Positions 9,901 through 18,666 of a DNA stretch of 34,930 bases are shown here, piece by piece (position 1 is the stretch's first letter; the number at the start of each line of letters is the position of its first letter). Origin of the DNA: Acidimicrobiaceae bacterium (GTDB taxonomy: Bacteria; Actinomycetota; Acidimicrobiia; Acidimicrobiales; RAAP-2); the NCBI GenBank assembly GCA_003152015.1, contig PLZF01000059.1, positions 1 through 34,930 of the forward strand, read 5' to 3'. The notes under the pieces were generated by a model that did no database searches, was not told where the DNA came from, and saw only the letters and a list, made by a program, of their open reading frames with translations. The position numbers and the translations under genes were made by a program.

Positions 9901-10094
9901 CCGCCACAGCGGAGACCGTCGAACGTACCGGGGTCGAGATGGAGGCACTCACCGCCTGCACGATGGCCGCGCTCACCATCGTCGGTGCGTGCCGACAGAG
10001 CGATCCGCCACCGGCGATCGAGGACCTCACATTGTGGGAGAAGCTCGGGGGACGTTCAGGGCACTGGCGCCGCCAATCTGCATTCATGCCATAG
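9897..10094 (+). pseudogene. moaC: 3' remnant of moaC (cyclic pyranopterin monophosphate synthase)
   Basis: Read on the plus strand, the frame gives TAETVERTGVEMEALTACT, then AALTIVGACR and a C-terminal EKLGGRSGHWRR. This is the characteristic C-terminal third of MoaC, which makes cPMP in molybdenum cofactor synthesis. About 60 family residues are left of roughly 160, and the N-terminal part of the active site is gone. The remnant begins at the point where the opposite-strand E2 remnant also begins, so both genes lost their 5' parts at one junction. With the modC remnant it is the second trace of molybdenum metabolism in this block. It cannot be functional alone. Confidence 0.82.
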
Positions 10095-10361
10095 GCGCGG
10101 CTTGTCAATACGGAGGTGGCGTGCGGCATCAGGATGTCCCACTCGGTGTGGAACTTCGGTCACGGTCCCAAAGTGAGCTAAGCGGCCGCATCCTTCGCGG
10201 GAGCGCGCCGATGGGGTGTGACACTTCCCCCAAGATCCACCTGTCGCAATCGGCGATGTGGTGATAATCAGGTGCCCCATCTGCTCGGGTCTGACCCTGG
10301 GTGCGACCGACCCCTTTTTGGGCTCCTCGCTAGTGCGTGACATCTAAAACGGATTGACCAG
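10095..10361. other. Non-coding debris between moaC remnant and IS remnant
   Basis: No protein family could be recognised in any frame. The composition is less G/C-dense than the flanking genes. A minus-strand ORF of 95 codons (10056-10343) has no ribosome site or homology that I can see, and it overlaps the moaC remnant. The position between two gene fragments suggests leftover insertion-sequence or island DNA. Confidence 0.35.
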
Positions 10362-10566
10362 ATGATTGACGACACGCTGCACACGACTCCGCCTTATGCC
10401 ACCCACTGGTCGAACCGGACCATGGCCGAGCACTGCGGGCTGTCACGGACCACCGTCCAGAGGGAGTGGAAGGCGCGTGGGCTCAAACCGCACCTGGTCA
10501 AGACCTTCAAAGTTTCGAACGACCCGAACTTCGAGAACAAGCTGATCGATGTCGTGGGTCTGGGCG
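10362..10566 (+). mobile_element. IS630-family transposase fragment
   Basis: The frame reads ATHWSNRTMAEHCGLSRTTV, then LKPHLVKTFKVSNDP and KLIDVVGL. This is the helix-turn-helix and linker region of IS630/Tc1-mariner type transposases. Only about 65 residues of a protein that is normally around 340 remain. The upstream HTH and the downstream DDE catalytic domain with the usual LYLNPPEKA continuation are both missing, and homology stops at VVGL (about 10563). No inverted repeats or TA duplication could be identified. The fragment abuts the promoter of the thiamine operon and marks the right edge of the decayed block. Confidence 0.8.
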
Positions 10567-10586
10567 ATAATCCCCATAACATGGGG
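10566..10586 (+). promoter_or_regulatory. Likely thiO promoter -10 and hairpin at the IS edge
   Basis: GATAAT (10566-10571) is a good -10 box. It is followed at once by a perfect inverted repeat CCCCAT (10572-10577) - AAC - ATGGGG (10581-10586), which ends 2 nt before the thiO ATG at 10589. Transcription would start within the repeat, so it may be an operator or a 5' hairpin that hides the start. No clear -35 is visible in the transposase-derived sequence upstream. No TPP riboswitch (THI box) is seen. Confidence 0.45.
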
Positions 10587-10588
10587 AC

Positions 10589-11770
10589 ATGTCAGCCCGC
10601 GACCCTCTTGACGCCGTCGTGGTCGGGGGTGGGGTGATCGGTCTGTCCATCGGCTGGCGCGCGGCTTGTTCAGGTTTGGCTGTGGCGGTGATTGATCCCA
10701 CTCCTGGTCACGGTTCCACCTGGGCCGCCGCCGGCATGTTGGGCCCGGTGGGAGAAGCTCATTTCGGCGAGGATCGTCTGGCCCTCCTCAATGTGGCCGC
10801 GGCCCGACAGTGGCCGGCATTCGCTCGGGATCTCGAGGAGGCTTCGAACCGGGCCGTCGGATATGTCGCTTCGGGGACGGTGTTGGCGGCAATGGATGCT
10901 TCTGACCGCCGTGTCATCGACGACGTGCTCACGTTCCAGACGGATCTGGGACTTTCCCCCCGAAGGCTCTCATCCCGGGAGTGCCGGGAACTCGAACCGC
11001 TCCTATCCCCCGGGGTCGTCGGTGGAGCCGAATTCCCCGACGACCACCAGGTCGACAACCGGCTGATTGTTGACGCCTTGCTTGCTGCCAGCGACCGATC
11101 GGGCGTCACCGTGATCACCGACGAAGTCTCCGCGGTGAACTCGAAGGACGGAAGAGTCACCGGGGTAACACTGCGCAACGGCGGCACGCTCGACTCCGGC
11201 GCGGTGGTGGTCGCCGCCGGTTGCTGGTCGGGAGGACTGGGTGGCCTCCCCCACCAGGTGATTCCGCCGGTGCGGCCGGTGAAGGGCCTCACTCTCCGGG
11301 TCCGGGCGTCCAAGGGCACTCCGGTATTGACCCGCATCGTCCGGGGTTTGGTCCACGGGAAAAGCTGCTATCTGGTTCCGCGTCAAGACCGCACAGTGGT
11401 GATCGGGGCCACCATGGAGGAGAAGGGGTTCGACCTCACCGTGCAGGTCGGTTCCGTACACGACCTACTCCGGGATGCCCGGGCCGTCATCCCGGCCATC
11501 GATGAGTACGAGTTGATCGAGACAACCACCGGTCTCCGACCGGGGTCTCCGGATAATGCCCCGTTGATCGGGCGCACATCCATGGAGGGGCTGTTCATGG
11601 CTACCGGGCACTACCGCAATGGCATCCTGTTGGCGCCGGTGACCGCCGACGCAGTGGTGTCCCTGCTCGATGGCAAGGGGGTGAGCGACGTGATCGGGTC
11701 TTTCGGCCCCGACCGGTTCGATGGTCTGCAGGGTGACCCACCGTCGCGACCCGCAGGGGTCGGGACATGA
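10589..11770 (+). CDS. thiO: Glycine oxidase ThiO
   Basis: A 393-residue FAD-dependent amine oxidase that turns glycine into iminoacetate (dehydroglycine), the glycine-derived precursor of the thiazole ring of thiamine. The N-terminal Rossmann motif VVVGGGVIGLSIGW binds FAD, and GSTWAAAGML follows in the family manner. Near the C-terminus GLRPGSPDNAPLIG and TGHYRNGILLAPVTA are the typical ThiO end motifs. The ATG at 10589 is preceded by GGGG only 2 nt away, so initiation may be weak or leaderless. The stop overlaps the thiS start (ATGA), and the gene heads an unbroken thiO-thiS-thiG-thiD operon. Its immediate upstream DNA is a transposase fragment, so the original promoter may have been replaced. 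Confidence 0.95.
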   Translation: MSARDPLDAVVVGGGVIGLSIGWRAACSGLAVAVIDPTPGHGSTWAAAGMLGPVGEAHFGEDRLALLNVAAARQWPAFARDLEEASNRAVGYVASGTVLAAMDASDRRVIDDVLTFQTDLGLSPRRLSSRECRELEPLLSPGVVGGAEFPDDHQVDNRLIVDALLAASDRSGVTVITDEVSAVNSKDGRVTGVTLRNGGTLDSGAVVVAAGCWSGGLGGLPHQVIPPVRPVKGLTLRVRASKGTPVLTRIVRGLVHGKSCYLVPRQDRTVVIGATMEEKGFDLTVQVGSVHDLLRDARAVIPAIDEYELIETTTGLRPGSPDNAPLIGRTSMEGLFMATGHYRNGILLAPVTADAVVSLLDGKGVSDVIGSFGPDRFDGLQGDPPSRPAGVGT

Positions 11771-11970
11771 AGGTCATACGGGTCAACGGATCCGATTGGG
11801 ACGGGGCACCCGTTTCAACCGTGGCCGATGTGGTGGGTCAATGGTGCCCCTCACCGAAAGGGGTGGCGGTGGCCCGCAACGGTGAAGTGGTGCCGAAAAG
11901 CCGCTGGGGCGATACCCATCTCGTACCCGGCGATCGCATCGAGATCGTCACCGCCGTGGCCGGAGGGTGA
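11767..11970 (+). CDS. thiS: Sulfur carrier protein ThiS
   Basis: A 67-residue ubiquitin-like sulfur carrier. It ends in the obligatory Gly-Gly (VAGG), where thiocarboxylate is formed before sulfur is passed to ThiG. The core VVPKSRWGDTHLVPGDRIEIV fits the beta-grasp C-terminal half. The ATG overlaps the thiO stop by 4 nt. It is encoded between thiO and thiG, as is common in actinobacteria. The thiF adenylyltransferase that activates ThiS is not in the window and must be elsewhere. Confidence 0.93.
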   Translation: MKVIRVNGSDWDGAPVSTVADVVGQWCPSPKGVAVARNGEVVPKSRWGDTHLVPGDRIEIVTAVAGG

Positions 11971-13688
<1,718 letters not shown>

Positions 13689-13695
13689 ATGACAA

Positions 13696-13720
13696 CGGCC
13701 GGGTCGCAATGACCAGGCCG
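13696..13720 (+). terminator. Imperfect hairpin after the thi operon
   Basis: CGGCC (13696-13700) pairs with GGCCG (13716-13720), and the inner GGTC (13702-13705) pairs with GACC (13711-13714), leaving one G-A mismatch and loop GCAAT. It sits just after thiD. There is no T-run, so terminator function is likely but not proven. Confidence 0.45.
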
Positions 13721-13833
13721 CTCCCCCCTTGTCTCACAGGAACCAGTATCCGACTACGCCGGGTACCTCCTCCTGTCGACGCTGCCGGAGCAGACGTCGT
13801 CGCTCACCACATTGTGATGGATAGTCACCGAAA

Positions 13834-13848
13834 TGTAAACCGTTTACA
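13834..13848. promoter_or_regulatory. Perfect 15-bp palindrome in an AT-rich intergenic island
   Basis: TGTAAAC (13834-13840), central C, GTTTACA (13842-13848). It resembles LacI-type operators in its TGTAAA/TTTACA arms, but the odd length with a single central base is unusual for that family. It lies 113 nt before the next gene and 146 nt after thiD, in the least G/C-rich part of a 273-bp gap. No regulator gene is adjacent. The rest of the gap (13721-13833, 13849-13924) shows nothing else. Confidence 0.4.
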
Positions 13849-13924
13849 ATGAGGGGCTTTCGTAGTCTGTCGTGATCGATGACCGCGCGCTGTGGTCAAT
13901 CAAGCTTTCTGAGAGTCCGGATTG

Positions 13925-13955
13925 TGGACACCACCGGCGCCCCCCGACGTAGCGT
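13925..13955 (+). promoter_or_regulatory. Likely leaderless promoter of the small membrane protein gene
   Basis: TGGACA (13925-13930, close to TTGACA), a 19-nt spacer and TAGCGT (13950-13955), then only 6 nt to the ATG at 13962. There is no ribosome site, so the transcript probably begins at or next to the start codon. Confidence 0.5.
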
Positions 13956-13961
13956 GGGCAC

Positions 13962-14354
13962 ATGGATAATGAAATGTTCCGGAAACTCGCTCGACTCATC
14001 GCCTGGGGTCGGGTGGGCATCGGGATAGTGGCCGTCACCACTCCGTCCCTGGTCCTCCGCCCCTGGGTGGGCGAAGTGGGCGACGACGTTCCGGCGCGGA
14101 TGCTCGCCCGCACCATGGGTGGCCGGGACCTCGTGCTCGGTCTGGGCACCCTTCGGGCCCTATCGGTATCCGACGCGGAGGGGCGGTCATGGGTCGCCCT
14201 CAGCGGTATAGCCGACACCGTCGATGCTGTGGCCAGCATCGTTGCCTTCAGCCACCTGCCACGGCGTACCCGGTTGGGAATTCTGGCTCTCACCCTGGGC
14301 GCGGCGGTCGCCTCCACCCGCGCCGCCATCGCTCTTGACTCATCGACCCGGTAG
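13962..14354 (+). CDS. Small integral membrane protein of unknown function
   Basis: A 130-residue protein I cannot name. It has an N-terminal helix (about 10-32), a central region with DVPARMLARTMGGRDLVLGLGTL, and two or three further hydrophobic segments (about 78-95 and 103-122). The RMLARTMGGRDLVLG stretch looks like that of small actinobacterial membrane proteins annotated as hypothetical. The ATG follows a TAGCGT box by 6 nt, which supports both the start and a leaderless transcript. The next gene, parA, begins 41 nt downstream on the same strand and may be co-transcribed. No function is assigned. Confidence 0.7.
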   Translation: MDNEMFRKLARLIAWGRVGIGIVAVTTPSLVLRPWVGEVGDDVPARMLARTMGGRDLVLGLGTLRALSVSDAEGRSWVALSGIADTVDAVASIVAFSHLPRRTRLGILALTLGAAVASTRAAIALDSSTR

Positions 14355-14395
14355 GTCGAGCGGGCGCAGAACCGGGGGGGGACGGATGTGCGATC

Positions 14396-14992
14396 ATGGC
14401 ACCACTTATGAACATCGTCGTGAGCAATGTGAAAGGTGGCGTGGGGAAGACCACCACGGCCATCTATCTGGCATCCGCCGCCGTGGCCCGAGGGTATGAC
14501 CCCGTCGTGCTGGTCGACGCGGACCGTCAGGCGTCATCGGCCGAATGGTTGGAGGCGAGTCCGATCGAGGGTGTGGAGCTGGTGGAGGGGCCCTCTGAGC
14601 GGACGGTGATACGCGCCATGACGAAGCACGAGGGTTTGGCGGTGGTTGACACCCCACCAGGGGACGAGAGGATCGTTCGGGCTGCCATCGGCGGGGCTGA
14701 TGCCGTGGTGGTCCCGACACGGGCCGGCGGGGTGGAGTTCACCCGGGTGACGGCGACCCTGGAGATCATTCCGAACGGCACGCCTCACGGCGTGGTGATC
14801 TGTGCCGCTCGGCTCGGGACCAATGACCTGGCCGAAACCATCGAGTGGTGGACCGCCGAACGTGTCCCGATTTGGGGTGTGATCCCCGAGCGGGTGGGGA
14901 TCGCCTCCGGCCCGGAATCGAAGCTCTACCGCGAGGGTCTCGATGCCTACGACGCGGTGCTGAAGAAGGCGTTGCGCAAGCGCTCGCGGTGA
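14396..14992 (+). CDS. Orphan ParA-family ATPase
   Basis: A 198-residue ATPase of the ParA/MinD superfamily. The deviant Walker A is KGGVGKTT at 13-20, followed by LVDADRQASS, and LAVVDTPPGDE supplies Walker B. The protein is short and lacks the N-terminal DNA-binding region of plasmid ParA proteins. No parB, parS-like repeats or cargo gene is adjacent, so it is an orphan that may position a membrane or cytoplasmic complex; the target is unknown. The start at 14396 is chosen because a G-rich stretch lies upstream, but ATG 14408 is equally possible. It ends 7 nt from the stop of the convergent phospholipase gene. Confidence 0.88.
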   Translation: MAPLMNIVVSNVKGGVGKTTTAIYLASAAVARGYDPVVLVDADRQASSAEWLEASPIEGVELVEGPSERTVIRAMTKHEGLAVVDTPPGDERIVRAAIGGADAVVVPTRAGGVEFTRVTATLEIIPNGTPHGVVICAARLGTNDLAETIEWWTAERVPIWGVIPERVGIASGPESKLYREGLDAYDAVLKKALRKRSR

Positions 14993-14999
14993 GGGGTGT

Positions 15000-16415
15000 C
15001 TAGCTGCTGGCCGGTGTGATCGCCGACGGTGGTGGGATCACGCCCGCTCCGGTGGTCAGACAACCGGCGTCGACATCCGGGTTGGCCGCCGCCGGAAGGG
15101 CGGGAGGATGGAGGAATCCCGGAGACGACTTGAAGTCGACCATGTCGAGCAGGTCATTGGCCGCCGCGTCCCGCCGGGTCAACGGGGGCAGATTCCACTT
15201 CGTCTCCAGCAGTTTCAACACCGACGTGTGGTCATACACCGTGTGTGAAACGTGGTTCTTTCTGGCATAGGGGCTGACCAGACCGGCCGGAACCCTGAAG
15301 CCGAGCCGATCGAACCTCCCCGGGACATCACCGGGGGCCAGATCGGGCGGGATGTCGTCAGGGGTGGCAGCCGCGGGAGGAGCCACGTGATCGTAGTACC
15401 CGCCATGCTCGTCGTAGTTCCAGATCAACATGGTCTTCGACCACTTCGGACCGGACATCACCGCGTTGACCACCTGGGCCAAAAATGCATCTCCATACTG
15501 GATGTCCTGAGGGTCTTCCTCCGACTGCTTGTCGAAATCGGGATCGACGATACAAAATGAAGGGAGGCTCCCCGATGCGCAGTCGGCGTAGAACTTGTCG
15601 ATCTTGGCCAGGTTGGAGGACATGGCCGGCTTGGCCAGGAGGGAAATGTAGATTCCCAACATGGGCAGCGTCGAGTAGTAGTTCTTCCACGAGATGTCGT
15701 GGGTATTGAGCATGTCAAAGATGGTGCCGTTAGGGGGAAGCGGCGTCGGGAACGTGTCGTTGATCAGTCCGATCGACGTACCGGCCATCAGATACCGGCG
15801 GTTCGGGTAGGTCTGGGCCAGAACTGAGCCGAAGTACCGGTCGGCCAGGGGAAAGGTTCGGGCCAAGCCGTTGGTAAACGGCATATCCGTATCTGTCCAA
15901 TACCCCATGGCCACCGGGCCCGAGTCGCTGATCACAAATCCCTGATTGGTGCCGTTCGAGTACTGGGTGTGGGAGGCATTCCACGCCTGGGACGGTTTGG
16001 ATTTGAGCTGGCACACCGTCGCCATATGGAAGGACCGCACCAGATCTCCATGCCCGTCCGGATTGGTGGCCTTTGGAATTCCGGCTGAACCGAGAGCCAG
16101 ACCATCCCCTTTGCCCAGCGTGCCAAGAATATTGTCGAACGAGTGGTTCTCCATCATCACCACCACGATGTGGTCCACCTCGGGAAGTTGATCGCTCCCG
16201 ATCCGTGCCTTCGGGTTCGGGGGAACCCCTACCCGGCCCGGCGGAGCCGGCGACTGCGGAGCCGACCCACTTCCCGTTGACGAGCCTCCCCCACACGCCG
16301 CCAGGGCGGCGCCTGCGGCTCCCATTGCCGCTCCACCCAACAGTGCCCGCCGGGTGAGGGTTCCTCTCTCATCAGCCAAGTCTGATCGCCGCGCAACCGA
16401 TTCTGGTTCCCCCAC
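15000..16415 (-). CDS. Tat-exported phospholipase C / acid phosphatase-type lipoprotein
   Basis: A 471-residue member of the bacterial phosphoesterase (phospholipase C / AcpA) family. TRRALLGG with the twin arginines at 22-23 is followed by a hydrophobic stretch and the lipobox ALAAC with Cys41, so it should be exported folded by Tat and anchored outside as a lipoprotein. The family motif MENHSFDN is at 88-95 and gives the catalytic metal site; further ligands lie in DPDFDKQSEEDPQD and DEHGGYYDHVAPP. The GTG start has GGGGAGG about 4 nt upstream. The substrate could be phospholipid or another phosphate ester. Similar actinobacterial enzymes serve phosphate scavenging or lipid turnover, but no phosphate-control box was seen. 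Confidence 0.9.
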   Translation of the reverse strand: MGEPESVARRSDLADERGTLTRRALLGGAAMGAAGAALAACGGGSSTGSGSAPQSPAPPGRVGVPPNPKARIGSDQLPEVDHIVVVMMENHSFDNILGTLGKGDGLALGSAGIPKATNPDGHGDLVRSFHMATVCQLKSKPSQAWNASHTQYSNGTNQGFVISDSGPVAMGYWTDTDMPFTNGLARTFPLADRYFGSVLAQTYPNRRYLMAGTSIGLINDTFPTPLPPNGTIFDMLNTHDISWKNYYSTLPMLGIYISLLAKPAMSSNLAKIDKFYADCASGSLPSFCIVDPDFDKQSEEDPQDIQYGDAFLAQVVNAVMSGPKWSKTMLIWNYDEHGGYYDHVAPPAAATPDDIPPDLAPGDVPGRFDRLGFRVPAGLVSPYARKNHVSHTVYDHTSVLKLLETKWNLPPLTRRDAAANDLLDMVDFKSSPGFLHPPALPAAANPDVDAGCLTTGAGVIPPPSAITPASS

Positions 16416-16557
16416 GGTGCCTCCCCAATAGCCGATTGTGCCGTTTCAGAGGAATGTAAGCGTCACCCGACCTGCCCGATGGTGACAAATGGGTGTCAGC
16501 CCCTACCGGGTGGAGGTGGAAACCATCTCCACGGCCGCAGATAGCATGGATCCCTGC

Positions 16558-17196
16558 ATGACCATCCCCACACAGGCTCCATCCCATCGGCCCGATGCGC
16601 CGTCAGAGAACGAGGAGACCAGCGTCGACCCTGAGCATCGCGTCTACCAACGGATGTCGCTTCGGGGGCCGGCGGCCATTGTGGTGGGAATCGCGGTGTT
16701 CATCCTGGTAGGCGGCATCACGGCCTCCATCCTGACCGGAGGAGGCAGCCCCGTGTTGTCACTTCATTCCATCAAGATTCCCGATGGCACAGTTGTGCAT
16801 CTCACACCCGCCGTCACCGCGTTGAAACCCATTATCAGCAGTGAGCCCCCCGCCGACATTCTGGGGGCACTGGCGGTTCCGACCGGAAGCGTGTCCCACG
16901 GTTTCGTCAACATCGATCAGAGCCAGGGCCAATACGACCGCACCATCTCGTTCGTTACGGGGCTCTCCTCCGATCAGGTTATCGACGTGTACCGGACACT
17001 CCTCCCCCGGCTGGGATGGGCGATTCTCTACCAGGGCCCCGGCACCACCAAAGGGGTGGCGGGCACCGAGGTACTGGCCCGCCGAGGAAGCGGGGACGGG
17101 TTCTACTGGGAGGTGGGAGCCGTGGTGTCGCCGGCAACGAACTCCGGGGTCACGCCGTTCACGCTGGTCCTCTTCGAGCAATCCAGCGAGGAATGA
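16558..17196 (+). CDS. Membrane-anchored extracellular protein of unknown function
   Basis: A 212-residue protein with a polar N-terminus, one transmembrane helix at about 42-62 (AAIVVGIAVFILVGGITASI) and a C-terminal globular region that should face outside. The outer part contains VSHGFVNIDQSQGQYDRTIS and DVYRTLLPRLGWAI, and looks like the small domain of unknown function seen in other actinobacterial membrane proteins. I cannot name it. The ATG at 16558 lies 10 nt after a TAGCAT box (16542-16547), which suggests a leaderless transcript; an upstream in-frame ATG at 16489 is less likely. It is divergent from the phospholipase gene and converges on a glycosyltransferase gene 27 nt away. Confidence 0.7.
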   Translation: MTIPTQAPSHRPDAPSENEETSVDPEHRVYQRMSLRGPAAIVVGIAVFILVGGITASILTGGGSPVLSLHSIKIPDGTVVHLTPAVTALKPIISSEPPADILGALAVPTGSVSHGFVNIDQSQGQYDRTISFVTGLSSDQVIDVYRTLLPRLGWAILYQGPGTTKGVAGTEVLARRGSGDGFYWEVGAVVSPATNSGVTPFTLVLFEQSSEE

Positions 17197-17223
17197 CAGC
17201 GGGGATGGTTGAGTCGGCGCCGG

Positions 17224-18666
17224 CTACAACGCCGGTTGGGGCTCCATCCAATCCGTGCCGACTTCTGGCTCGTGTACGCCGGTACCGTCGGTGACCATCG
17301 CCGGATCGTCCGCCCGGCCCAACATCCACGCCCATACGAAGAGGTTCACCGGGTAGAGCAGATATCCGACCCGGGTGGCCGGTGCAAACACAATGCCGAA
17401 CAACATCACCCAACCGGCCAGTCGGGCCACACCGGCTGTGTCGACCGGGGGCTTTCTGATCAGGCGCCGGACAAGCAGGACGAGACCACCCACCACCAGG
17501 ACGAGCACGTAGGCACGGTGGGCGCCGGGAAACGCCGTCACAAACAGGTGTCCGGGCAGTGGGCTGGCCGCAGGCGATGACACTCCGGCCAGCCCCAGTG
17601 GGAACCGGATCACGTTGTCGACAAAGGCCGATGGATTGCGATATGCCACCGGGAGCACCACCGGCCCGGCCACCACCAGCAAGCCGAGGACGTAACGACC
17701 GACGGCTCGCCTCATCCGCCGATCGAGGGCAACCCACACGGCCAGGATCGCCAACGGCCATGCGGTGAACTTGAGCGACGACGCCGCTCCGAGAGCCAGC
17801 CCGGCAATCACCGGTCTTCGTCGTTGGAGGGCCACCATACCGAGCAACATCAACGCCACCACCGGCATATCGTCGCCGCCCGTGGCCAACGGGAGCGCAG
17901 CGGTGGGCAGGACCGTCAACACCTGAAAAGCCCGGACACGAGCATCGGTGGCAGGGCGAAGCCGGCTCAGGGCAATCAACGAAATGATCACCGTGAAGAT
18001 CAGGAACTGGATCCGGGCATCGGTAAGCCGGGCCTCGACCTTGCTCCCTCTGGAGAATCCGAACAGGACCATCCCGGGAAGATAGGGATAGTAGAGCTCA
18101 TAGACCGGCTCCTTGTTCTGGTGAATGAGGATATGCCCATTTCTGTCGATGACCTGATACGGGTCCTTGCCCCTGTCTGCCAATACCCCGGCCCGTTCCA
18201 CAACCAGGACTTCAGGCTGCACGTGGGCAGCAGCATCGCCTTGCGCGCGCCACACGACTTCCATGGTCAAAGGGACGACGGTGGCGCCGCCCAACACCAC
18301 GATGCACGCACCGATGCGGGCCACGTTCCACCGGCGGCGGTGCACCTCGAGGCCTGGCTCCACCTTCGGCCGCTTGCCGGCTCGCCAGGCGACAACCGCC
18401 ATGAACACGGCGGCAGCGGCATAGGGTCCCACCGCCATCTGACCCCATTGCCGGTACAACGGAATACCTGCGGCAATGGCGGTGGCCGCGGCGAAAACGG
18501 CCGACGTTGAATAGAGGAGCGAATCCCTCCACTCAGGCGACCAAGCCCGGACTGTCGCGGCTACCCGGCGGTACACGACGCTTGCTCTCCGCGTCGAGCC
18601 CGCATCCCGAGCCCGGTGCTTCCGCTGGCGATCGGGGGGCACGGACGATGGTACCACCGGGGTCAT
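17224..18666 (-). CDS. GT87-family polytopic glycosyltransferase
   Basis: A 480-residue integral membrane protein with about ten hydrophobic segments, resembling GT87 (DUF2029) transferases such as mycobacterial alpha-mannosyltransferases that use polyprenyl-phosphate mannose on the outer face. After the first helices comes a long loop containing ADRGKDPYQVIDRNGHILIH and YYPYLPGM, typical of the family's catalytic outer region. GLALGAASSLKFTAWP and FVDNVIRFPLGLAG are also family-like. The basic N-terminus fits the inside. The start overlaps the stop of the upstream peptidase gene by 4 nt (ATGA), so the two form one transcription unit. The sugar and acceptor are unknown; mannose is inferred from family membership. 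Confidence 0.8.
   Translation of the reverse strand: MTPVVPSSVPPDRQRKHRARDAGSTRRASVVYRRVAATVRAWSPEWRDSLLYSTSAVFAAATAIAAGIPLYRQWGQMAVGPYAAAAVFMAVVAWRAGKRPKVEPGLEVHRRRWNVARIGACIVVLGGATVVPLTMEVVWRAQGDAAAHVQPEVLVVERAGVLADRGKDPYQVIDRNGHILIHQNKEPVYELYYPYLPGMVLFGFSRGSKVEARLTDARIQFLIFTVIISLIALSRLRPATDARVRAFQVLTVLPTAALPLATGGDDMPVVALMLLGMVALQRRRPVIAGLALGAASSLKFTAWPLAILAVWVALDRRMRRAVGRYVLGLLVVAGPVVLPVAYRNPSAFVDNVIRFPLGLAGVSSPAASPLPGHLFVTAFPGAHRAYVLVLVVGGLVLLVRRLIRKPPVDTAGVARLAGWVMLFGIVFAPATRVGYLLYPVNLFVWAWMLGRADDPAMVTDGTGVHEPEVGTDWMEPQPAL

Noticed and set aside
10350-10590. TPP riboswitch before the thiamine operon
   Set aside because: I looked for the conserved CTGAGA and other THI-box elements and found none; the space is filled by a transposase fragment.
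13844-14329. Minus-strand ORF of 161 codons opposite the small membrane protein gene
   Set aside because: Arg/Ser/Pro-rich shadow with no ribosome site; the plus-strand gene has a promoter and a membrane-protein sequence.
17220-17235. CCGGC-TACAAC-GCCGG hairpin at the end of the GT87 gene as a terminator
   Set aside because: Only 5 bp, partly inside coding sequence and without a T-run; expected often by chance at this GC content.
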